Assembly (NCBI RefSeq): GCF_009877425.1
Contig: NZ_WXEY01000004.1
Coordinates: forward strand, 62,001 to 126,000
From: Heliomicrobium undosum
GTDB taxonomy: Bacteria; Bacillota; Desulfitobacteriia; Heliobacteriales; Heliobacteriaceae
DNA length: 64,000 nt
Direction: 5' to 3'
Shown here piece after piece: positions 1 to 8,199 of the stretch. A program made the translations under genes and the position numbers. Positions within the stretch are counted from its first letter, which is position 1. Every line of letters begins with the position of its first letter. Under the pieces are notes generated by a model. That model was not told where the DNA came from. It made no database searches and was given only the letters and a program-made list of their open reading frames with translations.

Positions 1-3000
1 TGGAAGAGCACGTCGCCCGAGATGGCCAGGGGGAGCAGGCCGGCGATGGCGGTGCCGGAGGTGAGCAGGATGGGCCGCAACCGGGCTTCACCGGCGGAGA
101 TGACGGCTTCGATCAATTCCTGACCGCCGTGGCGGGCTTCTTCGATGAACTCGACGAGGATGATGCCGTTTCGGACGACGATGCCGGCCAGGCAGATAGC
201 GCCCATCATGGTCATGAAGCCGAGGGGCGTTCGCGTGATGAACAATCCGATCAGGCTGCCGGCGAAGGCGAGGAAGATGGTGCTCAAGACGAGGAAGGGG
301 ATCGACAGGGAGTAGAACTGCATGGCGATCAGGATGACGATGAGGAAGACGACGACTACCGACAACTTGCCCATGTCGACGAAGACTTCGGTCTGGTCGG
401 ACGTCTCGCCGCCGATCTCGTAGCGGTAACCGTCGGGCATTTGCAGGGCCTCCAGCTTCGGCTTCAGTTCGGCGATCGCTTCCGTGGCCGTCCGGTCTTT
501 CAGGTCCGAAGAGACGGTGACGACGCGGGAGAGGTTTCTGTGGGAGATGGAAGAGATGGCAAAACCGGGCTTCACATCGGCCAATTGGTAGAGGGGGATC
601 TGCTCGCCCCGGGCGTTCGGGACGGTGAGGCGGTGAATGGCTGTCAGGGGATCGACGCCTTTGGCTTCACTGTACAGCGTGATGTCGATCAGGTCGCGCC
701 CCGTGTCATACTTGCTGACGGACAGGCCTTCACTGACGAGGCGGATGGTGCGGGACAGGTCGCCTTCATTCACCAGGAGGGCATCCATCATGTCCTTGCG
801 GACCTGGAAGTTGAGGGCGTATTTGTCGACGCCGAAGGAATCATTGATATCGAATGTCCCTGGCATATCTTTGATGATGTTCTGGACCTGCTGGGAGAGG
901 CCGCGCAACTGTTCCACGTCGCTCCCGTAGAGGCGGACGACGATGGGTTTGCCCACCGGCGGGCCGCCTTCCATTTCTTTCGGGATGACCGTCGCTTGAG
1001 GGAAACGCTCGGACAGTTCCTTTTCCCACAATGCGACCGCTTTCGATGTGGGCAGTTTCTCCTTGTCCACTTTGACGACGATCTGACCGATGTTGTCAGC
1101 GTTGCCCAAGCCCGTATCGCCGCTGAACATTTTCGGGGCAAAGGTTCCTGCATAGCCGGCTGTCATGGTCACCCCTGGCTGTTCATCGACCCAGCGGCAG
1201 ATCTCATTGAGAGTGCGAGCCGTTTCCGCAATGCTGGTGCCGACGGGGGTGCGCACGTTGATGAACATTTCAGCGCGGTCGGCCGTGGGGAACAGTTGGA
1301 TCGGCGTAAAGGGGATTAAGGCGTAGCCAATCAAGGCGACACCGACGCCGATCAAGCCGGTGCGCAAGGGGTGACGAAGCATCTTGGGCATCAACGTCCC
1401 GGCGTAATAGGCGGTGAGCCGCTGGATCTGGGGGCCAAGCAGACCGGCAGGTTTTCGGTAAAAATCATCAGCCGATGCGGTTTCGGCATGGCTGGTGCTT
1501 TGTCCGCTTTGTCCGCTGCTTTGCCCATTGTCTTGTCCCTTTCCCTGCCGGCGCGTTTCCCGCCACTCCCGGAAGATGGGGATGACCGACAGGGACATGA
1601 CCATCGAGGCCACCATGGCCAGGGTGATGATGATGGGGATGGGTTTGATGAAGGAACCGACGTTGCCGTCGAGCAGGGCCAGCGGCGCAAAGGCGCAGAT
1701 GGTGGCCAGTGTGGCCGTCAGGATGGAGATGGCGACTTCCTTGCTGCCCCGGATGGCGGCTTCCGTCGGGCTTTCGCCGAGGACGGCGAGGCGGCGCTCG
1801 ATGTTGTCGTTGACGACGACGGCGTCATCGACGAGGATGCCCAGGACGATGATCAGGGCGATGACCGAGATCTGATTCAACGTCACGCCGAAGCTCCCCA
1901 AGGGAATCAGGCCGACGGCCAGGGAGATGGGGAGGGCCATCATGACCACGAAGGATGTGGTGATGTTTAAGCCCAAGGTGCAAACGAGGACGACGGCGGC
2001 GATGGCGATGAGCGTCTCGCGGGTGAGGTCGGAGAAGAGTTCGTCGATCCGCTCGTTTTGGGCATAGACGAGGTCGATCTTCGCCCAGTTGGGCAGGGTC
2101 GTCTTCAAGTAGTCCAGGGTCTTATCGATGTTTTTTTGCACCGAGGGGATGTCGCTGCCCGTTTCGGGGCTGACGCTGATGCTGATGGCCGGGCGACCGT
2201 TGTGGTAGGCGTAGACGTCGACCGGTTTGGTCGTCAGTTCGACCGTGCCGATGTCTTTGAGGTAGATGGGCGTTCCCTCGGGCGTGCGAGCGATGAGGGA
2301 GCGGCTGAACTCGCCCACATCCTTGACCTCCCGCAAGGCCAGTTCGTAGGTGCGCTTATCCCCCTGGATATCGCCGAGGGGGGCTTTTTCGTTCAACTGC
2401 TTGACGGCGTTTAAGACTTGGCCCCAGGAGAGGCCGAAGTTCCGCAGTTTTTGGCTGTCCACGGTCACCCGGACTTCCTCGTCCGGCAATCCCGTGACGG
2501 TGACGTTGGAGACGTGGGGGATGGTGCGCAACTGGTCTTTCCAGTTTTGAATCATGTCCCGTAGGGAATAGAGGTCTTCGTGCCGGTCGGCGGAGATGTT
2601 GAAGGTCATGATAAAGGTGCGGTTGAGGTCATCGTTGACGATGGGCTGTTTACAGTCGTCGGGGAGATCCTTTTCCGCATCTTTGACTTTTTTGCGAAGC
2701 TCCTCCCAACGGCCTTCCGGTTCGATGTCGTCGTTGCACTCGATGATAATCGACGAGACGCCCAGGCTGGAGGTGGAGGTGATCGATTTGAGGCCCTGGA
2801 TTTCTTTGATCTGCTCCTCGATCTTGCGGGTGACTGCCTGCTCCACTTTGGACGGCATGGCGCCGGGGTAGATGGTCGTCACGGCGGCGGTGCGGACGAC
2901 GATGTCCGGCGTTTCCTGCTTGGGCAAGCCATAGAAGCTGAAGAGCCCGAGCAGGGTGATCATGACGAAAAAGAGCAGGGTGATTTTGCGTTTTTTGACG

Positions 3001-3014
3001 ATGTATTCGATCAT
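1..3014 (-). CDS. RND-family efflux transporter (AcrB/CzcA-like), C-terminus cut by window edge
   Basis: This is an inner-membrane pump that exports substrate in exchange for protons, working with the adaptor protein encoded just upstream. Translating the minus strand from ATG at 3014 gives about 1004 residues with no stop before the window edge; the family is usually 1020-1060 residues, so only a short tail is missing. The N-terminus (MIEYIVKKRKITLLFFVMI) is a typical RND first helix. A TM4 motif GILVDDAVVVNDNIER near residue 395 carries the paired aspartates of the proton relay, and LAGIVVRNGIILVEF lies near the C-terminal end. Two large periplasmic loops are evident. The gene starts 2 bases after the adaptor stop codon, so they are co-transcribed and probably translationally coupled. 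Substrate (drug or metal) cannot be told from the sequence. Confidence 0.93.
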   Translation of the reverse strand, partial: MIEYIVKKRKITLLFFVMITLLGLFSFYGLPKQETPDIVVRTAAVTTIYPGAMPSKVEQAVTRKIEEQIKEIQGLKSITSTSSLGVSSIIIECNDDIEPEGRWEELRKKVKDAEKDLPDDCKQPIVNDDLNRTFIMTFNISADRHEDLYSLRDMIQNWKDQLRTIPHVSNVTVTGLPDEEVRVTVDSQKLRNFGLSWGQVLNAVKQLNEKAPLGDIQGDKRTYELALREVKDVGEFSRSLIARTPEGTPIYLKDIGTVELTTKPVDVYAYHNGRPAISISVSPETGSDIPSVQKNIDKTLDYLKTTLPNWAKIDLVYAQNERIDELFSDLTRETLIAIAAVVLVCTLGLNITTSFVVMMALPISLAVGLIPLGSFGVTLNQISVIALIIVLGILVDDAVVVNDNIERRLAVLGESPTEAAIRGSKEVAISILTATLATICAFAPLALLDGNVGSFIKPIPIIITLAMVASMVMSLSVIPIFREWRETRRQGKGQDNGQSSGQSGQSTSHAETASADDFYRKPAGLLGPQIQRLTAYYAGTLMPKMLRHPLRTGLIGVGVALIGYALIPFTPIQLFPTADRAEMFINVRTPVGTSIAETARTLNEICRWVDEQPGVTMTAGYAGTFAPKMFSGDTGLGNADNIGQIVVKVDKEKLPTSKAVALWEKELSERFPQATVIPKEMEGGPPVGKPIVVRLYGSDVEQLRGLSQQVQNIIKDMPGTFDINDSFGVDKYALNFQVRKDMMDALLVNEGDLSRTIRLVSEGLSVSKYDTGRDLIDITLYSEAKGVDPLTAIHRLTVPNARGEQIPLYQLADVKPGFAISSISHRNLSRVVTVSSDLKDRTATEAIAELKPKLEALQMPDGYRYEIGGETSDQTEVFVDMGKLSVVVVFLIVILIAMQFYSLSIPFLVLSTIFLAFAGSLIGLFITRTPLGFMTMMGAICLAGIVVRNGIILVEFIEEARHGGQELIEAVISAGEARLRPILLTSGTAIAGLLPLAISGDVLF

Positions 3015-3016
3015 GG

Positions 3017-4363
3017 TTACTGGCCTCCGCCTGTGGAGGGGGAGGCGTTTTGCGCAGGAGCGGGCGCGGGGGAAGGCGCAGGGACAAGGGCAGGGGCGGG
3101 GGCAGGGGCGGAGGCAGGCGCGGGGGCTGGCGAAGGCGCAGCGGCAGTGAGCGGGGCGACGGCGTCGCCGTCGAAGAGGCGTTCGACGCCGCTGGTGATG
3201 ATCTGTTCGCCCGGCTGGATGCCTGATTTGACCTCCAGGTGGTTGTTGATCAGTTCGCCGATTTCGACGAAGCGCTTGACGGCGCGGCCCTCTTGCAGGA
3301 CAAAGACATAGGGTTTATCCTGGCCGCGGCGGACGACCGACTGCACCGGCGTCCAGAGGCCTTCCTTCACCTTGTTGACGTGATTGACCCGGACCACCTG
3401 ACCGGCCAGCCAGTCACGGTTCGGGTTGTCGATCCAGATCTCCACGCCCACGGTCCCCGTGTTCTGGGTGGCGGCGGGGTAGATGTACTTGATTTTGCCG
3501 TCACGCTTTTGGCCGTAGAGGTCGACGGTGACGGTCCCGTCCTTTTGCCAGTCGCCAATCTCCCGGTCAGGGACGGGGATGACGACCTTCAAGGTATCAA
3601 TCGCAGCGATTTTGTAGATGGCCGTACCCGCGCCGACCAGTTGGCCCGCATTGGTCAGTTTGGCGACCACCGTCCCGGAGAAGGGCGCTTTCAGCCGCGT
3701 CTTGTCCAAGGTTAAGGCAGCCTTTTTCTGGCGCGACAGGGACTGTTCATAGACCGCTTGGGTCTGCTCTTTGACTTCGTCGCGCGCGCCGTGGAGGACA
3801 TTTTGGTAGACCTGTTCGGCGTATGTAAAATCGTTTTCGGCGACGGTCAACTGGGTCTGGGCGCTTTCAAAGTCCCTCCGGGAGAGGGCGCCGCTATCGT
3901 AGAGAACTTTGTACCGTTCAAAATCGGCCTTCAGTCTGTCCAGATTGGCGCGGGCTTTTTCCATGGTGGCCTGGGCCTGTTTGACCTCAAAAGCGGTGGC
4001 GCCGTTTTCCACCTGCCGCAGGCTGGCACCCGACTGGGCCGCTGCGGCCGCTGCGGCGTCCAGGTCCAGGGCGTAATCGGATGGATCGATCTGCGCCAGT
4101 ACGCCGCCGGCGGGAATGTTGTCGCCTTCTTTGACCAGCGTCGAGGCGATGCGGCCGCCCACTTCAAAGGATAAGACAGCCTCCTCCAGGCCTTGCAGCG
4201 TTCCCGAAAACTCGCCGTTCAGTTGTTGGCTGCTCATCGCTGCGGTGACGATTTCGACGCTACGGGCCGCGCTTTCCGGCGTGTCGCTTTTCCCGCAAGC
4301 TGTCAGCAACATAGAGGCCGACAGGATGAGGGCGGCTGAACGGATCATATGAGCTTTTCGCAT
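3017..4363 (-). CDS. HlyD/AcrA-type periplasmic adaptor lipoprotein
   Basis: Membrane fusion protein that couples the RND pump to the cell envelope. The 448-residue product starts MRKAHMIRSAALIL and has a lipobox LLTAC, so it should be lipid-anchored outside the membrane. A biotinyl-lipoyl-like half (FEVGGRIASTLVKEGDNIPA), a central alpha-hairpin with KAQATMEKARANLDRLKADF-type coiled coil, and the second half-motif (LKAPFSGTVVAKLTNAGQLV) follow in the order expected for the family. The last 40 residues are low-complexity Ala/Pro repeats ending in STGGGQ, which is unusual for adaptors and may span the cell wall. The start has an AAGGAAGGG ribosome binding site. It lies between padR (45-base gap) and the pump gene. 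Confidence 0.93.
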   Translation of the reverse strand: MRKAHMIRSAALILSASMLLTACGKSDTPESAARSVEIVTAAMSSQQLNGEFSGTLQGLEEAVLSFEVGGRIASTLVKEGDNIPAGGVLAQIDPSDYALDLDAAAAAAAQSGASLRQVENGATAFEVKQAQATMEKARANLDRLKADFERYKVLYDSGALSRRDFESAQTQLTVAENDFTYAEQVYQNVLHGARDEVKEQTQAVYEQSLSRQKKAALTLDKTRLKAPFSGTVVAKLTNAGQLVGAGTAIYKIAAIDTLKVVIPVPDREIGDWQKDGTVTVDLYGQKRDGKIKYIYPAATQNTGTVGVEIWIDNPNRDWLAGQVVRVNHVNKVKEGLWTPVQSVVRRGQDKPYVFVLQEGRAVKRFVEIGELINNHLEVKSGIQPGEQIITSGVERLFDGDAVAPLTAAAPSPAPAPASAPAPAPALVPAPSPAPAPAQNASPSTGGGQ

Positions 4364-4408
4364 GATGTACCCTTCCTTATGATCTTTTTATGTTGTCCTA
4401 TGCCGGCA

Positions 4409-4933
4409 TCAGTTCTTGTGATCCGGCGCTTCTAATTCAGAAATGATGTTCTCCAGTTCGGTGACGGCGCCTTGTTGTATCGCCAATCCGAGCCGCAAAG
4501 CAAGCCTTTCACTGGCGCAAAGACAGGGCTCTTGCTCCACGTTTTTTAGTTTGTCGAGATCCTCCGTTAATTGGGCCAACTCTTGCTTAAGCCACTTCAA
4601 TCGTTGTTCTTCTGAGGCATGTTTGCCGAAGACCAGGCGCATCATAAAGTCGTATTTGATGGTCTTCGGTTCGATGGGACTCTGTATGTAGGCTTGGAAG
4701 GCCTCTTTGCCTTTTGCGGTGATGTGGTACAGGTGTTTGTTCGGTTTTCCTTCCTGGACGATGATCTCTTTCTCGATATACCCTTCCTTCTCCATCCGGT
4801 TTAACGTTGGATAGATCGTGCCGAAAGAGGCCACAAACATGTCGGGAAGGTATTTCTCAAAATGCTGTTTGATGTCATAACCAGACATGGGCGTATCGTG
4901 GAGAACCCCCAGGATCACGTCTTGCCCTTTCAA
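4409..4933 (-). CDS. PadR-family transcriptional repressor
   Basis: A 174-residue winged-helix regulator heading the RND pump operon. The N-terminal wHTH reads GVLHDTPMSGYDIKQHFEKY with the family recognition region FGTIYPTLNRMEKEGYIE, and the C-terminal half is the helical Vir_C-like dimerisation segment found in longer PadR proteins. The start chosen is TTG at 4933, because GGGAGGT lies 6 bases upstream; an in-frame ATG at 4969 lacks a convincing ribosome binding site. A near-perfect PadR operator lies upstream at 4986-5001, so autoregulation and ligand-induced derepression of the pump is the likely logic (inference). The ligand is unknown. Confidence 0.88.
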   Translation of the reverse strand: MKGQDVILGVLHDTPMSGYDIKQHFEKYLPDMFVASFGTIYPTLNRMEKEGYIEKEIIVQEGKPNKHLYHITAKGKEAFQAYIQSPIEPKTIKYDFMMRLVFGKHASEEQRLKWLKQELAQLTEDLDKLKNVEQEPCLCASERLALRLGLAIQQGAVTELENIISELEAPDHKN

Positions 4934-4985
4934 CCCAGCACCTCCCATGGGAAAAAGTATTTTCAGCATTCAGGATTTATTCTCG

Positions 4986-5001
4986 ATGTTTATATTCACA
5001 T
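4986..5001. promoter_or_regulatory. PadR operator (ATGT-N8-ACAT)
   Basis: The sequence ATGTTTATATTCACAT matches the published PadR consensus ATGT-8N-ACAT exactly. It lies about 50 bases upstream of the padR TTG start at 4933, in AT-rich DNA that should hold the operon promoter. Confidence 0.7.
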
Positions 5002-5120
5002 TGTTAATATAGACGTGGGAAGGCGCATCGTCAAGAGGGTTGTTGAGACGAGTGTTCGCTTCGTGTCTATCCATGGGGCGGCAAAGGGTTCAGAGGCATT
5101 GACGATTCTCCGTTGGCGCA

Positions 5121-5165
5121 TAACGAGGTTGGATATAACGAGGTTGGACATTACGAGGTCCGACA
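5121..5165. repeat. Three tandem 15-bp direct repeats
   Basis: Three head-to-tail copies of TAACGAGGTTGGACA-like sequence (copy 1 ends GGATA, copy 3 reads TTACGAGGTCCGACA). They lie between divergently transcribed padR and the CoA-binding gene, about 80 bases before the latter. Regular spacing of 15 bp is not one helical turn and a half exactly, so whether a protein binds them cooperatively is open. Confidence 0.75.
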
Positions 5166-5246
5166 GAGGAGTAAAACCTTGTTAATGGAAGATAATATTT
5201 CTGGTATGATAAGAAGCAGGTACAAAGAGTAAATGGGGTGCGCGCA

Positions 5247-5630
5247 ATGGAAGACCTGATTACGTCCATGCTGGAGCAAAAAGTCTGGGTGGTGGCCGGC
5301 TCTTTCCGCAGCGAGGAAAAGTGGGCCTATAAGATCTACCGCAAGTTAAAACAAAAGGGGTACACCGTCTACGCCTTAAACAAGGCGATCAAAGAGGTGG
5401 ACGGCGACCCGACGTACCCGGAACTGAAAGACCTGCCCCAGGTGCCGCAGGTGATCAACCTGGTCACCCCGCCGGAGGTAAGCCGGAAGTTGGTCGATGA
5501 AAGCAAGTCCATCGGCATCGACTATGTATGGTTCCAACCGGGAGCGGAAAGCGCCGAGGCCGTCGAGGCGGCGGAAAAAGCCGGGCTGAAGGTGCTGCAC
5601 AACGCCTGTGTGTATGCGCTGCACAACTAA
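5247..5630 (+). CDS. CoA-binding (YccU-like) Rossmann protein
   Basis: A 127-residue single-domain protein of the CoA_binding_2 family. The N-terminal beta-strand WVVAGSFRSEEKWAYKIYRK is the usual nucleotide-binding start, though the family Gly-rich S/G-x-S-x-x-P loop is modified here (GSFRSEEKWA). The segments TYPELKDLPQVPQVINLVTP and FQPGAESAEAVEAAEKAGL, plus a final conserved Cys (NACVYA), are typical. The ATG at 5247 has GGGGTG 6 bases upstream; a GTG three codons earlier is possible. The physiological role of this family is not established. It stands alone, followed by a terminator. Confidence 0.85.
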   Translation: MEDLITSMLEQKVWVVAGSFRSEEKWAYKIYRKLKQKGYTVYALNKAIKEVDGDPTYPELKDLPQVPQVINLVTPPEVSRKLVDESKSIGIDYVWFQPGAESAEAVEAAEKAGLKVLHNACVYALHN

Positions 5631-5753
5631 ACATTTCGAGTATTGAACTGATGATACTCCCTCATTGAAGGAATCGTCATTTGTGGCTTGGGTAAGTGAA
5701 AGACCAACGCAAAAGTCCAATGGCATATTTCAAAGGGAAATAATCAAAGGATA

Positions 5754-5795
5754 AAAATCAACGGCTAAATAAACGGTCGTTGATTTTTTTGTTTT
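5754..5795 (+). terminator. Intrinsic terminator after the CoA-binding gene
   Basis: An 8-bp stem AATCAACG / CGTTGATT (5756-5763 with 5778-5785) followed by a run of T. It ends the upstream plus-strand gene. Confidence 0.75.
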
Positions 5796-6098
5796 TATTT
5801 CGTAACAGTGGGCTAAGAAGGCGTATCTTTTTCAAAGATGATTAAAAACTGAATTTCAAATGAAAAAAAGAATTTATTTACATAAACAAGAAGGACTTGT
5901 CGGAACTGTGGGAGAAATATGCTTTGGTGGTAAAAACTTATGTACTCAAATAGTCCTCGAATACGGTTACTTTGCGAATACGGTTACATCAGCGAATAAC
6001 GCGTTTGTCCGCGAAAATAGGTAGCCCAATGGTGAACTGGGGCGACGACGATCCTGGTGAAGGGGGATTACCGAAGGCATAAAGGAGGATAGAGGCGA
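5796..6098. other. AT-rich intergenic region with a short direct repeat
   Basis: No credible gene. The region is much more AT-rich than its surroundings. It holds two copies of CGAATACGGTTAC (5958-5970 and 5975-5987) and a third partial copy CGAATAAC after them. I tested it by eye for a c-di-GMP-I riboswitch, common before chemoreceptor genes, and did not find the consensus. An AAAGGAGG ribosome binding site at its end serves the leader ORF at 6099. Confidence 0.5.
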
Positions 6099-6140
6099 AT
6101 GGGGATTCCTGATTCCCCTTTTTGCCGCATACGAAGATGA
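6099..6140 (+). CDS. 13-codon leader ORF coupled to the chemoreceptor gene
   Basis: The ORF reads MGIPDSPFCRIRR. It has the strong ribosome binding site (AAAGGAGG) that the chemoreceptor gene itself lacks, and its TGA stop overlaps the receptor ATG as ATGA at 6137-6140. A small hairpin (GGGGA / TCCCC) falls inside it. This is the layout of a translational coupler or leader peptide; expression is inferred, not shown. Confidence 0.5.
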   Translation: MGIPDSPFCRIRR

Positions 6141-8146
6141 CAATCAGAAATCGGATACTGGTGAGCATGGTCTCCATGACGCTGTTACCATTGTTGATTG
6201 GCGGCTATATTCTCTTCAAAGGTTCCGAAAAGGAATTAAAGCAGCAGATGCTTGCTAGTCATAAGGCCCAAGCGGAGTCAATCGCCTCACTGATTCAGGA
6301 CCGGCTTGAATCGGAAGTAAAAATCGTGAACCACATCGCGAACTCGCCGTACATTCAATCGTTGTCTGCGCAACAGGGAGACCCGTACTTAAAAGAAATC
6401 GTCGACAAGTCGAACGGCGTATATTCGCACTTTCTTGCCACAGCAGCCAATGGAGATGAAGTCATTCACTCAGGGGGAATCCATGCAACCCCGCCGGTCA
6501 ACTTAAAGGGCCGCGATTATTATGAAGGTCCGAAATCTGGAAAAGCGCTCATTTGTATGCCTAACATATCGAAATCGACAGGGCGTAAAGTGCTTCCGAT
6601 TGCGGTGCCGATCTACCAGGAGGGCAAACAGATTGGCGGCGGGTTGTCCGGTTTTTTGTCCATGGATTATGTATCGAGGTTGGTCAGTCAATACAAGATT
6701 GGTGAACATGGTTTTGTGTTGATGTTCGGCCAAGGCGGAGACAAGGTGGAAACCCGGGTGATCGCATCGCCCAATCATCAAGATTTGTGGGACCGTGTTT
6801 TAACGGAAGACAAGAACAGCGATTGGAGAAATATCGCGGAACAAGCAAAAAACAAAAAACCGGGCACCTTTATGGTGAATGAAAACGGCGTCGAGTATCA
6901 TGTTTCATTTGTTCCAGTGGGTATTTATGACTGGCACATTGCCGTGGCGACACCCACCAAAGAGATTTTTGATGTCGCTGCCATACATGAAGTGAAGACG
7001 ATTTACTACGGATTAGTCCTTGTTGCGCTCCTGCTTTGCACCGGCATCGCCTTCTTCATGGCGAACCGCATTTCCAGTCCTATCGGTAAGATGAAGGATA
7101 AGGTGAGTGAATTGGCAGGGAGCGGCGGCGATTTGACCCATCGCTTGCCGGTGGATGCCAATGACGAGTTCGGTCAACTGGCCCATGCCTTTAATTCGAT
7201 GATGGATAACCTGCAAGACTTGATCAAACAAGCCAACGGTAAGAGCAATCAAGTGGCCGCTTCCACCCAAGAGCTTTCCGCAAGCGCCGAGCAAATCACC
7301 CTGTCGGCGAATCGGATTGTGAACATGATGGATCAACTGGTCAGTGGCGCGGACCGGCAGCAGGCAGGCGCCTTTGAAAGCGCTCGCGCCATTGAAGAAG
7401 TCGCCCAGGGCGTGCAGCATATCGCTGAAAGCGCCGAAAAGGTTGCTTGTTCTGCCGCAACGGCTTCCCAACAGGCGCAGCGAGGAGACCAGACCATCCA
7501 AGAAGTCATCGCGCAGATGGGGCAGATTCGTTCCTCTGTCGACAATCTTGCTGCCGTGATGGAGGGGTTGGGCGTCCGCTCTGAAAAAATCGGCCAGATT
7601 GTGGCGATGATCACGGGAATCGCCGGACAGACGAACCTGCTCGCCTTAAACGCCGCCATTGAAGCAGCCAGGGCGGGGGAAGCGGGACGGGGATTTGCGG
7701 TGGTGGCAGAAGAGGTGCGTAAGTTGGCCGAACAGTCGGCGGACGCTACTCGCCAAATTTCAGAGATCATTCGCCAAATCCAAGATGATACCGCTCAGGC
7801 TGTCGGGGTGATGGATGAGACGACGAAGGAAGTGAACAGGGGCAGCGTCGTTGTTCAGAAGGCTGGAAAGGCATTTCGTGAGATCCTCCAATCGACGAAG
7901 GGTGTAGCGCGAGATATTCAGGAAATATCCGCAGCCGCCGAAGAGATCTCTGCCGGAACGGAGGAAGTGTCTGCCGGCATTGAGGAGATGTATCGCATAG
8001 CGAAGGACACGGCGGAGTCCTGTAAAGAGATCGCGACTGTGACGACGGAGCAGGTGGCGGCGATCCATAATGTGAACGATTCTTCATTGCAATTAAGCGA
8101 TATGGCGCAAGGTCAGTTAGCGTTGATGAAACGCTTTACGGTATAG
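6137..8146 (+). CDS. Methyl-accepting chemotaxis protein with dCache sensor
   Basis: A 669-residue transmembrane chemoreceptor. The order is a short cytoplasmic N-terminus, TM1 (SMTLLPLLIGGYILF), an extracellular dCache domain of about 250 residues (for example NLKGRDYYEGPKSGKA, the typical Cache strand), TM2 (LVLVALLLCTGIAFFMANRI), a HAMP domain, and the methyl-accepting coiled coil. The hairpin tip is [20 protein letters not shown] followed by [18 protein letters not shown]. It should signal through CheA/CheW; no che genes are nearby. The ATG at 6137 is chosen because it overlaps the stop of a leader ORF with a good ribosome binding site; an upstream TTG at 6122 has none. Ligand unknown, although dCache receptors often bind amino acids or carboxylates. 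Confidence 0.94.
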   Translation: MTIRNRILVSMVSMTLLPLLIGGYILFKGSEKELKQQMLASHKAQAESIASLIQDRLESEVKIVNHIANSPYIQSLSAQQGDPYLKEIVDKSNGVYSHFLATAANGDEVIHSGGIHATPPVNLKGRDYYEGPKSGKALICMPNISKSTGRKVLPIAVPIYQEGKQIGGGLSGFLSMDYVSRLVSQYKIGEHGFVLMFGQGGDKVETRVIASPNHQDLWDRVLTEDKNSDWRNIAEQAKNKKPGTFMVNENGVEYHVSFVPVGIYDWHIAVATPTKEIFDVAAIHEVKTIYYGLVLVALLLCTGIAFFMANRISSPIGKMKDKVSELAGSGGDLTHRLPVDANDEFGQLAHAFNSMMDNLQDLIKQANGKSNQVAASTQELSASAEQITLSANRIVNMMDQLVSGADRQQAGAFESARAIEEVAQGVQHIAESAEKVACSAATASQQAQRGDQTIQEVIAQMGQIRSSVDNLAAVMEGLGVRSEKIGQIVAMITGIAGQTNLLALNAAIEAARAGEAGRGFAVVAEEVRKLAEQSADATRQISEIIRQIQDDTAQAVGVMDETTKEVNRGSVVVQKAGKAFREILQSTKGVARDIQEISAAAEEISAGTEEVSAGIEEMYRIAKDTAESCKEIATVTTEQVAAIHNVNDSSLQLSDMAQGQLALMKRFTV

Positions 8147-8147
8147 C

Positions 8148-8198
8148 GAAAGAGCCCAAAAGGCGCTTCCCAGCAGGGGATGCCTTTTGGGCTCTTTC
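8148..8198. terminator. Bidirectional terminator between convergent genes
   Basis: A perfect 17-bp stem, GAAAGAGCCCAAAAGGC paired with its complement at 8182-8198. It separates the chemoreceptor from the convergent reductase gene, whose stop lies just beyond. Confidence 0.85.
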
Positions 8199-8199
8199 A

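Noticed and set aside
129-1319. Long plus-strand open frame opposite the RND pump
   Set aside because: The minus strand encodes an unmistakable RND transporter throughout; the plus frame is acidic low-complexity antisense of GC-rich codons.
5796-6098. c-di-GMP-I riboswitch before the chemoreceptor
   Set aside because: The conserved core sequences of the GEMM motif could not be found; only short direct repeats are present.
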